Source: Opitutaceae bacterium (GTDB lineage: Bacteria; Verrucomicrobiota; Verrucomicrobiia; Opitutales; Opitutaceae). Taken from it: DNA of 40,005 nt. Numbering within the stretch: position 1 is the stretch's first letter; each line of letters opens with the position of its first letter. The position numbers and the translations under genes were made by a program. The notes beneath the pieces were generated by a model. It did no database searches, was not told the origin of the DNA, and saw only the letters and a list, made by a program, of their open reading frames with translations. The stretch lies in contig SXSC01000136.1 of the NCBI GenBank assembly GCA_005792355.1, positions 1 to 40,005 of the forward strand, in the 5' to 3' direction. Shown here piece by piece: positions 7,061 to 15,987 of the stretch.

Positions 7061-10000
7061 ATGAAAAATCTCCTCGTCGTTCCTGCCCTGTTGCTCCTGG
7101 CGCCGTTCGCGGCACTCGGTGCGGACTCATCTTCGCCGCCGCCCAACGCCCCGCCAGGCCAATCACCCGCTCCGGGCGGCGACACCATCGAACTGTCTCC
7201 CTTCGTCGTCAGTGTCGACAAGGACAAGGGCTACGCGGCCACGACCACGCTTTCGGGCACCCGGCTCGCGACCGACCTGCGCGACACCGCCGGTTCGTTG
7301 TCCATCATGACGCCCGAACTGATGGCCGATCTCAATGTGACCTCGATCGCCGAGGCGGTGCTGTTCTTCCCGAGCGGCAACGAGGATTTCGGATCGCCGA
7401 TCGGTGGCGGCACACAGGCGGGCAACAACGGTATGGCCAACCCGGGTACACGGAAGGTTCGCGGCATCAGCACCTGGGCGGCGTCGCGCAACTTCTTCCC
7501 GGTGGCCGGGCAGGTCGATCTCTACAATTCGGAACGACTGACCGGCGCGAATGGCCCCAATTCGATCCTCTTCGGCACCAGCGGCGTGGAAGGTGTCACG
7601 GTCACGTCGACCAAACAGGCGCGCACGGATCGCAATCTCTTCAGCGCGAGTGCGCGGTTCGACAGCAATGGCTCGCGGCGCGGCGCGCTGGATTTCAACT
7701 GGGCTGCCAGTCCGAAGTTTGCCCTGCGGATGAACGCGCTCGCCGCCGATGACCGGGGGTTCCGCGATGATGAGATCAAGCTGCAGCGAAGGCTGAACGT
7801 CGTGGCGACTATCAAACCGTTTCGCCACACCACGATTCGCGCCGATCACGAAAACTTCTCGGTCAAGACCAACGTCGTGCCGCTTAAATGGGCGATGGAC
7901 TCGGGCTACCAGTCCTGGCTGACCGGCGGTTCCCCTTTGATCACCACACCCGTCACGGGCGCATGGTCCGCGACGCAGCGCACGCAGTTCAGCAACGTGC
8001 TGAGCCAGGCCGGAGTCAGCCTCGTTTTTATGGGCAACCTCCCCGGGCTGCCGGCGACTCTGAACACGCGGTTCCTCGGCGCGACGATCGAGCGCCCCTT
8101 CGGCAACGGTTCGGTCGCCACCTATCAGGTGCGTGATCCGGTTGCGACCTATGGAATCGCGCGCGACGCCACCCTCACGCCTTCGACCAAGGCACTGCCG
8201 GGCAACACGCAGACCGGATCGAACACGAGTGTCTTCATCGAGCAGCGCATCACCGCCGATCTTTTCGTGGAGTTGGCCGCCAACCATACCCGGGAGGATA
8301 CCCAGCAGCGCAATTTCATCCACGATGGGATCAAGATCGATCCCAATCGTTTTCTCGCCGATGGCAGCCTGAACCCGGGCTACCAGAAATTGTACGCTGA
8401 GGGCAGCCCCCGCCAGGGAACACCCCAGGACGAAAATCTGGGCTGGCGCGTCACGGCTTCGTACGACCTGAAACCGAAGGGGAGGGCCAGCATCCTGGGT
8501 CGCCACCGTTTTGCCGGCCTGTGGGAAACCAATCACAACACCTCCAAAACCAACCAGGAATTTGTGGTGAATACGATCGTCGACGGGTCCAATGGCCTGA
8601 GCACGGATCCATTGAACGCCCAGAACCGGCTCAACTTTCGCTCCTACTACACCCCGCAGAACGGAGAGGTCAGGCCTTACCCCACCTACGCGATCTTTGA
8701 AAACCCCGCCCTCGCCGACGTGATCAACCCCAGCCGACCGGGGACTTATCTCTACAAATTCAGCAAGGAAACCACGCAGGCGCCCGGCATCACCGAGAAG
8801 GAGCAGGAATCGCGGGCCCTGGTTTGGCAGGGCTATCTCCTCCAGGATCGCCTGGTCGCCACCTATGGCCTGCGCCGGGACCTGATCGACAACTGGGCGT
8901 TGCGGACCGCCGACATGAGGCGCAAGGCGGGGACGCCGTATTTCGTGAATCCCCGCGAGTACGACATTCCCAGTGGACAATCACCGGATACGAGCCTGGC
9001 ACGCACGACCAGGACGCTCGGCCTGGTGGGGCACGTCACGAAGTGGCTTTCTCTCACCCACAACCGGTCGGAGGTCTTCAACCCCGCGACGGATGTCGCC
9101 AACCTCTACTCGGCGGACGGCACGCTGCTTCCGCCCGAGACCGGTGAGACCGAGGAGTACGGCATCCGGCTCTACCTGCTGGACAACCGGCTCACCTTCA
9201 GTCTCAGCCGCTACGAGGCGGCGACGCGCAACACCTCCCAATTCAATCCGGCCAACAACACGTTCATGGGCCCGCGCAACATCGTGTACGCGCTCATGCA
9301 GCGGAACTGGGCCGGCACCGGCCTCGTGTCCGACATTCCGCCGGAAAGCGTCATTCAGATCAACACGGTGCGCGGCCTGACGGATACCGCGCTTTCGGGC
9401 TGGGAGATGACCGCCGTGTTCAATCCCACCCGCAACTGGCGACTCCTGCTGACCGGGAGCATCAATGATACTGTGGAAAGCAACCGCTACGCGGCGATCA
9501 AGACCTTGATCACGGACGATCTAAAGCGGTTCGCGTCTTGGCGCACGCGCCTCGCGCAACTCGCGAATTCGCCCGGCAACCCCACGACCGCCGCCCTGGC
9601 CGCCGCGGACTTGGTTACCGTCGATGCCCGTCTGGTCGGGCTGACCACGGCGCTCGCCGACGCCAACGCCACCGAAGGGCGCGACCTCGCGTCCGTCGGC
9701 AAGTATGCGCTCAACGCCGTTGCCAGCTATGGCTTCAGCGAAGGGCGGCTCGCGGGGTGGCGTGTCACTGGGCGAGCGCGTTATCGCAGTGCGCCCACTA
9801 TTGGCTACTATCGCGACGCCAACCGCCTCATCCAAATCGACCGTCCCTACCGCGGCTCCGAACTCTTCGAGGTCGGCGCCCAAGTGGTTCGGACCTTCAA
9901 GGTGTACCAACGGCAAGTCGAGGTCCGCCTCGATGTCGCCAACCTCTTCGACTTCGACCAACACCTGCCGCAACTGGCCGACACCGACGACTTCGGCGTG

Positions 10001-10087
10001 TTCGGCAAACCGGGCGAGACGAGGGTCGTGCGCTGGGCCCTCCAGCGTCCGCGGACTTACACGCTCTCGCTCGACGTGAAATTCTGA
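7061..10087 (+). CDS. TonB-dependent outer-membrane receptor 1
   Basis: The 1008-residue protein has a signal peptide (about 1-21) and a TonB-box-like segment DTIELSPFVVSVDKDKGY. A plug domain (about 50-190) follows, with LRDTAGSLSIMTPELMADL and LTGANGPNSILFGTSG. The rest is a long 22-strand beta-barrel ending in a terminal Phe (LSLDVKF), the usual signal for outer-membrane assembly. There is no carboxypeptidase-like N-terminal extension and no STN signalling domain. Such receptors import oligosaccharides or metal chelates using the proton-motive force through TonB; here the neighbours argue for a glycan. It follows the sigma/anti-sigma pair by 81 bases, so it is the likely first target of that sigma factor. 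No SusD-like lipoprotein follows. Confidence 0.93.
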   Translation: MKNLLVVPALLLLAPFAALGADSSSPPPNAPPGQSPAPGGDTIELSPFVVSVDKDKGYAATTTLSGTRLATDLRDTAGSLSIMTPELMADLNVTSIAEAVLFFPSGNEDFGSPIGGGTQAGNNGMANPGTRKVRGISTWAASRNFFPVAGQVDLYNSERLTGANGPNSILFGTSGVEGVTVTSTKQARTDRNLFSASARFDSNGSRRGALDFNWAASPKFALRMNALAADDRGFRDDEIKLQRRLNVVATIKPFRHTTIRADHENFSVKTNVVPLKWAMDSGYQSWLTGGSPLITTPVTGAWSATQRTQFSNVLSQAGVSLVFMGNLPGLPATLNTRFLGATIERPFGNGSVATYQVRDPVATYGIARDATLTPSTKALPGNTQTGSNTSVFIEQRITADLFVELAANHTREDTQQRNFIHDGIKIDPNRFLADGSLNPGYQKLYAEGSPRQGTPQDENLGWRVTASYDLKPKGRASILGRHRFAGLWETNHNTSKTNQEFVVNTIVDGSNGLSTDPLNAQNRLNFRSYYTPQNGEVRPYPTYAIFENPALADVINPSRPGTYLYKFSKETTQAPGITEKEQESRALVWQGYLLQDRLVATYGLRRDLIDNWALRTADMRRKAGTPYFVNPREYDIPSGQSPDTSLARTTRTLGLVGHVTKWLSLTHNRSEVFNPATDVANLYSADGTLLPPETGETEEYGIRLYLLDNRLTFSLSRYEAATRNTSQFNPANNTFMGPRNIVYALMQRNWAGTGLVSDIPPESVIQINTVRGLTDTALSGWEMTAVFNPTRNWRLLLTGSINDTVESNRYAAIKTLITDDLKRFASWRTRLAQLANSPGNPTTAALAAADLVTVDARLVGLTTALADANATEGRDLASVGKYALNAVASYGFSEGRLAGWRVTGRARYRSAPTIGYYRDANRLIQIDRPYRGSELFEVGAQVVRTFKVYQRQVEVRLDVANLFDFDQHLPQLADTDDFGVFGKPGETRVVRWALQRPRTYTLSLDVKF

Positions 10088-10155
10088 GCGCCACTCTGCT
10101 CCGTCCGGTTCTCAAGGTCCGGCCGTAGCAATCAATCGAGAATCACCACGAAACC

Positions 10156-12078
10156 ATGATCTCTTCGCCCCTGCTTTCTCGTGCTTGGAAGCCCAGCCTC
10201 CTCGTCCTGCTCGGCGCCTGCCTGATGTCTCCGGTGCCCGCCGCCCCCCTGCCCAGTTCCTTCGGCGTGTGGGACCGGGGCGAAGCCCAGGATCTCCGGC
10301 AGTATCCGTTTCTCCGCGGCTCTTCGTGCGATGCGCCTTGGAACTCCGTGGAGAAGAAACCCGGGGTCTACGACTGGAGTGTGATGGATCAGGCGGTGGA
10401 GCGGGCCTTCAAGGAGAAGATCTCGCTCTATCTCTCCTTCGAGGCCGGTCCCAGCACACCCGAATGGGTTTACGAAAAAGGTGTCCCAAAAGTGGTGACG
10501 GACAACGTACGTCACGCCGACAAGTTCCCGCACTATCCGTACTACCTTTCGCCGATCTATCAGACCTATTACCACCGCTTCCTCACCGAAGTCGCCCATC
10601 GCATCCGCAGCTATCCGAAGGAAAAGCGGGACCGGATTGCCTTCATCCAAGTCAAGACGGGCTGCACCGGCGACGAATGCGCCTACAAGGGTGAGCCGAT
10701 GGATCCCAAATACAATTTGGAAAAAAGCAGCCCCGGCTGGCGGAAATTCCGCCTCGAGACGTTTGCCTTGCACGCCAAGTTGTTTGGCCCGGAATCCGGG
10801 CTGAACATCAGTCTGCTCTTGAACGACGTAGTGCCTGAGGCCGAGGACGGTAGCAGCGACTACGCTGAAGTGTGGAAGTGGGCGACGACGACGCTCAAGG
10901 ATGGCTTCGGCATCAAGAACGGCGCGCTCTCCCGGGGGCACCATCTGAGCGGTGAGCGCCTGGCCATTGCCACTTTCCTGCCCTACCTCGTGGCCCCTGC
11001 GGGGTTCACCCTCTTCCGACGGTCGGAGATGGATCAAACGTGGACGCGGCCATGGTATCAGCTGAATGTCCCGCTCAACTTCTACTGGGGCGCGATCAAT
11101 GCCCTGAATTCCGGCCAGAGCATCTGGGACGTCAGCAAGAGCGCCATGCAGGTGAGCAAGGAACAGGGCTTCGATTATTCCTTCCACTTCTTCAATCGCT
11201 ATGCCGGTCAGATCTATCCGGCGACCGCCACCGATGCGTTTTGCGCCCTGCACAAAGGGCTCAACGCCGCCGATACCAAAGCCTATCCCGAGGCGAAATT
11301 CGGCCCGGCCAGCAAGGGCAACGTCGAGCGCATGCTGAAGATCTGCGCCGAGTACGCCAGGTACGGCGCCGCCGTCGACGACAAACACGCGCTCACCCTT
11401 GGTCAGGTCGGCCAGCGGGGCGATCAAACCGGGTTCAACGACGTCGGCTGGGAAATCTGGCCGGACAACTACTCCCGGCTGCTCACTCAAATCGACGCCG
11501 ATGCGACCTCGATTCCCCTGTGGCGTATCGGAGGCCCTATTACGCCGACGTCGCCCATCTACTCCCGGTTCGGCCGTGGCTTTGAGCACGCCTCCGGCAA
11601 AAACGCCCTGTACTTCAAGCTGCACGACGGCTTCTCCGCCGCCGCCAGCCCCAAGGTCATGTCGATCACCGTCGTCTGGTATGACGGGCAGGAAGGCTCC
11701 GCTTGGAAGCTGGAGTACGACGCCGGCACCCCGACCATGAAGACCGCGCTGGCGGTCACGGGCAAAGGCGACCAGCAATGGCACCATGAGGTCGTCACGT
11801 TGCGCGACGCGGTTTTCCGTCACGGCGGAACCAGAGGCGCCGACCTGGCGCTGGTGAACACCGATGCCCGAGACGACAGCTTTAGCCTCGTGGAAGTTCA
11901 CCGCGGTGAGCTGCAACTCCCGGCGCTGCGCCCTCCCACCGAGGTGCGCGCCTTCCCCGGCTACGGGAAAGGCGCCAAATACCAAAAGGGTGAACCGGCC
12001 GACACCGGCGAAAAAGCCCGGAAAGGCAAGCGGAGCAAAGCCGGGACCGGGAAGGAGCCATCGAAGGAGGATCGATGA
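10156..12078 (+). CDS. Secreted TIM-barrel glycoside-hydrolase-like protein (unassigned family)
   Basis: A 640-residue protein with a signal peptide (about 1-30). The N-terminal part has the clan GH-A look: WNSVEKKPGVYDWS near residue 70, then TPEWVYEKGVPKVVTD, then IAFIQVKTGCTGDE near 168. A conserved SEMD at 290-293 would fall where the nucleophile Glu usually sits. A beta-sandwich-like domain starts near 468 (IYSRFGRGF). The last 35 residues are strongly basic (KARKGKRSKAG). It is a clear paralogue of the next gene along the whole of that gene's first 550 residues. At the position where the paralogue has Glu167 in AEGSTGD, this protein has Thr168 in KTGCTGD, so it may lack the acid/base residue. 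I cannot assign a CAZy family; glycan binding or cleavage is inferred from fold signature and context. Confidence 0.75.
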   Translation: MISSPLLSRAWKPSLLVLLGACLMSPVPAAPLPSSFGVWDRGEAQDLRQYPFLRGSSCDAPWNSVEKKPGVYDWSVMDQAVERAFKEKISLYLSFEAGPSTPEWVYEKGVPKVVTDNVRHADKFPHYPYYLSPIYQTYYHRFLTEVAHRIRSYPKEKRDRIAFIQVKTGCTGDECAYKGEPMDPKYNLEKSSPGWRKFRLETFALHAKLFGPESGLNISLLLNDVVPEAEDGSSDYAEVWKWATTTLKDGFGIKNGALSRGHHLSGERLAIATFLPYLVAPAGFTLFRRSEMDQTWTRPWYQLNVPLNFYWGAINALNSGQSIWDVSKSAMQVSKEQGFDYSFHFFNRYAGQIYPATATDAFCALHKGLNAADTKAYPEAKFGPASKGNVERMLKICAEYARYGAAVDDKHALTLGQVGQRGDQTGFNDVGWEIWPDNYSRLLTQIDADATSIPLWRIGGPITPTSPIYSRFGRGFEHASGKNALYFKLHDGFSAAASPKVMSITVVWYDGQEGSAWKLEYDAGTPTMKTALAVTGKGDQQWHHEVVTLRDAVFRHGGTRGADLALVNTDARDDSFSLVEVHRGELQLPALRPPTEVRAFPGYGKGAKYQKGEPADTGEKARKGKRSKAGTGKEPSKEDR

Positions 12079-12119
12079 CTGGCCAAAGGCTTCGCCGTGG
12101 ATCGCGGTCCTTTTATCTC

Positions 12120-14459
12120 ATGAAGAAAGTCCTTTGGGTGTTTTTGTTGGCCGCGGCGGCGACCGGCGCAGCGGCGGGGGCGCCCCCGGGCTACGGCATC
12201 TCCAGCTGGGCGGGGTGGAAGCCGGGGCAGATTTCGCGGGCGGACTGCCCGGAACTGCGCAGCGTTCCGCTCATCCTCAAATGGAATTCGCTGGAAACGG
12301 CCCCGGGACGATATGCCTTCGACGCAGAACTCGGCCAACCGCTGAGAGCGGCGCACGCCGACGGGCTCTATCTCACGCTGATGATCTGGGTTGGACCCGC
12401 GGCACCGGAATGGGTCTATCAGCAAGGCGTTCCGCGGGTGATCACGGACCGCAAGGTCAATGCGCTCGGCCAGAAGACCGATGGGCAGAAAGAGTATCCC
12501 TACTATCTGCACCCGGAATACAGAAAGCGGTTTTCCGAGCTGATTGATGCCTTCGGCAAATACGTCACCGCCCTCCCGGCGGAACTGCGCGCGCGGATCG
12601 TATTCGTGCAGTGCGCCGAGGGCTCCACCGGCGACGGCCAGCCTTACAAGGGCAACCCGTTCGATCCCAAATACGCCATCTCCGAAGAAGTGTGGAACGA
12701 GTTCCGACTGGAGGCATGGCAACGCTACCGCCATGCCGTACCCGGCATCCCGATCCTGGTGAACTCCGACGCCAACGGCGGGGCGGAGACCGAATGGCTG
12801 CTAGAGCACATGGATGTCATCGCGCTGAAGCAGGGCATGTTCAGTCACGGCTTCCAGGTCAGCGACAACGGTGCGCGGCTGGCGCTGCTCGACGCGGTGG
12901 AGTCGGCCGCGAAAAAACGCGGCAAGCCGGTGCTCACGCGCGGCGAAATGGACGGCGAGTTGTTTGAAATGGGCTGGTCAAAGCACAACATACCCCAGGC
13001 CCTCTACTGGTCGGGAATCTTCGCGACGCATTGCCGGTTGGATATCTGGAACGTGCCCCATCAGGCACTGAAGGATCGGGCCAATTGGCCGGCCGCCGCC
13101 TTTTTCAACAAGTACGCCGGGCACAAAGATCCGGCGACCGCCCCGGCCGCCTTCTGCGCGCTCCGCGACGGGCTCGACGCTTCCGACTTCAACCGCTTCC
13201 CGGCCGCCCAATTCGGCGGCAAGCCGGGACAGAAGAAGGAGGTCGAGCGCTACCTCCGCATTGCCCAGGCCTACGCCGCCTACGGCGCGCGCATGGACGA
13301 TCCCGAAAAGGCGACTGGCGGCGGCATGCTCAACCGCAAAAGCAAAGGCGCCAACGACGTCGGCTGGGATATGTTGCCGGGCAACTATGCCCGCTTCCTG
13401 ACGCAGATTGATCCGGGCTCCGGCGACGTGGGCCGTTGGAACATCGACGAGTCCATCTACGGCCGCTTCGGCCGCGCCTTCGCGCATCAGTCCGGCAAGA
13501 AGCAAATGCGCTTCCGACTCGACCCGGCCTTTGCGGCCAGGGAGTTGAAAGTGAGCGTCACCTATCTCGACCAGGGAACGGGCTCCTGGTCGATCGGACT
13601 CCCCGGCCAGGCGAGCGCCACGCGTATCCAGAATGCCAATAGCGGCAAGTGGCGCACCCAGGCGGTCACCTTGCCGCGCTTCGCGGAACTGGTCCTTAGC
13701 TATGAAGCAGGCGACGACACCGTCTTCCATCTGCTCGAGGTCGAGCGCGCGGCGTCGCCGGCAGTGCACAAACTCCCTCCCGCCCTTCAGTCGAAGGTCC
13801 AGTTTCTGAATCCGGAATACCTGGTCTACACCCCGAGCGGGTCGTCGAAAGAGAAGCGGCCCTTGTTGATTTTTCTGCATGGCGGGGGCGGAGTGGGGGA
13901 GGACATCCACCGGATCAAAGGCAAGCCGTCGGAAATTTGGGCGGGAATCGACAAGTTTGGCCAAGGCCCCTGCCTCGTCGTGGCGCCCCAGTGCCTGAAA
14001 AGCGCCCGGGGCGAACGCGGCATTTGGACGCCGGAAGACCTCAACCTCCTCCTCGAGCATCTCAAGGCGACCTTGCCGGTCGATGAGCGGAGGATCTATC
14101 TCACGGGGATCAGCATGGGGGGCTACGGCACGTGGGCCTGGGCCGCGCATGATCCGCAACACTTCGCCGCCATTGCGCCCATCGTCGGCGGAATCGGTCG
14201 GGAAGGGCCGAAGGACGTGACGCCCGATTTTGACCAATGGGCCAGGAATCTCGCCAAGGTTCCGGTCCATGCCTTCGTCGGCGCCTTGGACAAAACCGTT
14301 CCGCCGGAACGATCGGAACGCATGATTGCGGCGATTCAGAAAGCCGGCGGCAAAGAGGCGAAACTCAAGGTCTACCCGGATGAGGGTCATGGCGCCGCGC
14401 GTGTGGTACTGGCGACACCGGAATTCTACGACTGGCTGTTTGCCAAGAAACGCAATTGA
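12120..14459 (+). CDS. Secreted TIM-barrel glycosidase-like/esterase fusion
   Basis: The ATG at 12120 gives a 779-residue protein with a signal peptide (about 1-20). Residues 25-430 match the TIM barrel of the upstream paralogue, with WNSLETAPGRYAF, APEWVYQQGVPRVITD, AEGSTGD (Glu167) and GEMDGE (Glu276) as candidate acid/base and nucleophile. Residues from about 446 form the same beta-sandwich. From about 558 an alpha/beta-hydrolase follows, like secreted PHB-depolymerase/feruloyl-esterase-type carboxylesterases: LLIFLHGGGG as oxyanion loop, nucleophile Ser665 in GISMGGYG, Asp724 in GALDKTV and His757 in DEGHGA. The triad is complete. One chain may thus cut a glycosidic bond and remove acyl groups. 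Forty-one bases separate it from the paralogue. An in-frame start at 12075 would spoil the signal peptide. Confidence 0.82.
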   Translation: MKKVLWVFLLAAAATGAAAGAPPGYGISSWAGWKPGQISRADCPELRSVPLILKWNSLETAPGRYAFDAELGQPLRAAHADGLYLTLMIWVGPAAPEWVYQQGVPRVITDRKVNALGQKTDGQKEYPYYLHPEYRKRFSELIDAFGKYVTALPAELRARIVFVQCAEGSTGDGQPYKGNPFDPKYAISEEVWNEFRLEAWQRYRHAVPGIPILVNSDANGGAETEWLLEHMDVIALKQGMFSHGFQVSDNGARLALLDAVESAAKKRGKPVLTRGEMDGELFEMGWSKHNIPQALYWSGIFATHCRLDIWNVPHQALKDRANWPAAAFFNKYAGHKDPATAPAAFCALRDGLDASDFNRFPAAQFGGKPGQKKEVERYLRIAQAYAAYGARMDDPEKATGGGMLNRKSKGANDVGWDMLPGNYARFLTQIDPGSGDVGRWNIDESIYGRFGRAFAHQSGKKQMRFRLDPAFAARELKVSVTYLDQGTGSWSIGLPGQASATRIQNANSGKWRTQAVTLPRFAELVLSYEAGDDTVFHLLEVERAASPAVHKLPPALQSKVQFLNPEYLVYTPSGSSKEKRPLLIFLHGGGGVGEDIHRIKGKPSEIWAGIDKFGQGPCLVVAPQCLKSARGERGIWTPEDLNLLLEHLKATLPVDERRIYLTGISMGGYGTWAWAAHDPQHFAAIAPIVGGIGREGPKDVTPDFDQWARNLAKVPVHAFVGALDKTVPPERSERMIAAIQKAGGKEAKLKVYPDEGHGAARVVLATPEFYDWLFAKKRN

Positions 14460-14529
14460 TCGCCCCGTGGACCGTCTCGCCCACCCTGACTCTCGTGGTG
14501 CGCAGTCGCCCCCTTGAAAAACAGGAGAA

Positions 14530-15957
14530 ATGAAGAACCCCCGCCATCATTCCCGCCGGGATTTCCTGAAAAAGTCCGCGGCTTCCGCCTTGGGCTTCAC
14601 CTTTCTCCCGGCCTACCTCACGGCGGCGCGGGCGGAGACGAATCCCGCCCTGCCGCCCAGCCGGCGCCTCAACCTCGCATGCATCGGCGTCGGCGGGCGG
14701 GCCGCCGGGGCCATCCCGAGCCTGACCAGTGATGGCCACGCGGTGCCGGTGGCGTTTTGCGATATCGACTTTGGGGGTTCGCGAAAAATTGAGGGCAACC
14801 TGGAGACCTGGCCCGAGGTGCCCCGTTTCCACGATTTCCGCGTCATGCTCGACAAGATGGGGAAGGACATTGACGCGGTGAGCGTGGTGACCCCCGACCA
14901 TACTCATTTCGTGGCGGCGATCCATGCCATGGCGATGGGCAAGCACGTTTATGTGGAGAAACCGTTAGCGCACACGTTCGCGGAAGCCGAGATGCTGATG
15001 CGGGCCGAAAAGAAGTTCAAAGTGGTGACCCAAATGGGAAACCAGGGGCATACGTCCTCCGGCGCCGCCCAGTTCCAGCAAATGGTCGCGGCGGGTCTGG
15101 TCGCCGACGTCCATAAGATCGATGCCTGGAAGCAACCCTCCCTGTGGTTCATGCAGGCCAAGAAACGCATCTCCGCCTATCCGCCCGAGGAGAAGCTGCC
15201 GGAATCGTTTTCCGACTGGAACCTCTGGTGCGGGCCCAAGGCGGTGCGGCCATTCAACTCCCTCTATCACCCGTTTGGTTGGCGCGCCTTTCACCACTTC
15301 GGCTGCGGCATGTTTGGCGACTGGGGCTGCCACATCATCGATTTCGTCCATCACTACATAAACCTGGGCCTGCCCACGGCGGTGTCGCCGGTCCGTTTGG
15401 ATGACTACAACAAGGTCATCTTCCCTCTGACATCGCATATTCGCTTCCAGTTTCCCCAGCGAGGTCCCGGTCTCCCCGCCGTGGAATTGATGTGGAAAGC
15501 CGGGGCGGACTGCCACCCCGTTTTCGACGAAAAATTCGGCGATCTGCAGGAGGACAAAACCATCAAACTCCCCGCGCTCGGCGAGGCCGGAACGCTCTTA
15601 CATCGGAAACAAGGGGACTATGTGATCATGCGCGGCCACCACGGCGATGCTTCGCGGATTTATCCGCGGAAAATCATGCTGGAAAAGTGGGACGCCGTCA
15701 AAGCGCCGAGGCCGGAGTACTCCCATGGCACCAGCTTCGTGCAGGCCTGCCTGGGCAACACCACGACCACCTCACCGTTCAGGGTAAGCGGCGAACTGAC
15801 CCAGGTGCTGAATTTGGGCATGATTGCGGAATACTTGAACGTAGATCTGAATTTCGATCCGAAGACGAAGCGGTTCATCGGCAACGACGAGGCGAACTTC
15901 CTGCTCGCCGGCGCGCCGCCACGCGCGGAGTGGGCGCATTATTACACGTTGGCCTGA
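14530..15957 (+). CDS. Gfo/Idh/MocA-family oxidoreductase, Tat-exported (1)
   Basis: A 475-residue NAD(P)-dependent sugar oxidoreductase. It begins with a twin-arginine leader (SRRDFLKKSAAS) and a hydrophobic stretch, so it should be exported folded with its cofactor. The nucleotide-binding loop is CIGVGGRAAGA, and the catalytic-region EKP is at 143-145 (VYVEKPLAHT). The segment VVTQMGNQGH is characteristic of the Planctomycete/Verrucomicrobium branch of this family. Members of this family can oxidise a sugar C3 hydroxyl, and some work with DUF1080 proteins in 3-keto glycan cleavage; a DUF1080 gene lies at 27765. The start follows AGGAG with only two bases between, so this is the single plus-strand gene with any Shine-Dalgarno-like signal. 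Confidence 0.92.
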   Translation: MKNPRHHSRRDFLKKSAASALGFTFLPAYLTAARAETNPALPPSRRLNLACIGVGGRAAGAIPSLTSDGHAVPVAFCDIDFGGSRKIEGNLETWPEVPRFHDFRVMLDKMGKDIDAVSVVTPDHTHFVAAIHAMAMGKHVYVEKPLAHTFAEAEMLMRAEKKFKVVTQMGNQGHTSSGAAQFQQMVAAGLVADVHKIDAWKQPSLWFMQAKKRISAYPPEEKLPESFSDWNLWCGPKAVRPFNSLYHPFGWRAFHHFGCGMFGDWGCHIIDFVHHYINLGLPTAVSPVRLDDYNKVIFPLTSHIRFQFPQRGPGLPAVELMWKAGADCHPVFDEKFGDLQEDKTIKLPALGEAGTLLHRKQGDYVIMRGHHGDASRIYPRKIMLEKWDAVKAPRPEYSHGTSFVQACLGNTTTTSPFRVSGELTQVLNLGMIAEYLNVDLNFDPKTKRFIGNDEANFLLAGAPPRAEWAHYYTLA

Positions 15958-15987
15958 CTTCAGGTCGCGACTCTGCCCGCAAAGCCC

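Noticed and set aside
7163..8980. 605-codon minus-strand ORF inside receptor 1
   Set aside because: Antisense shadow without any recognisable domain.
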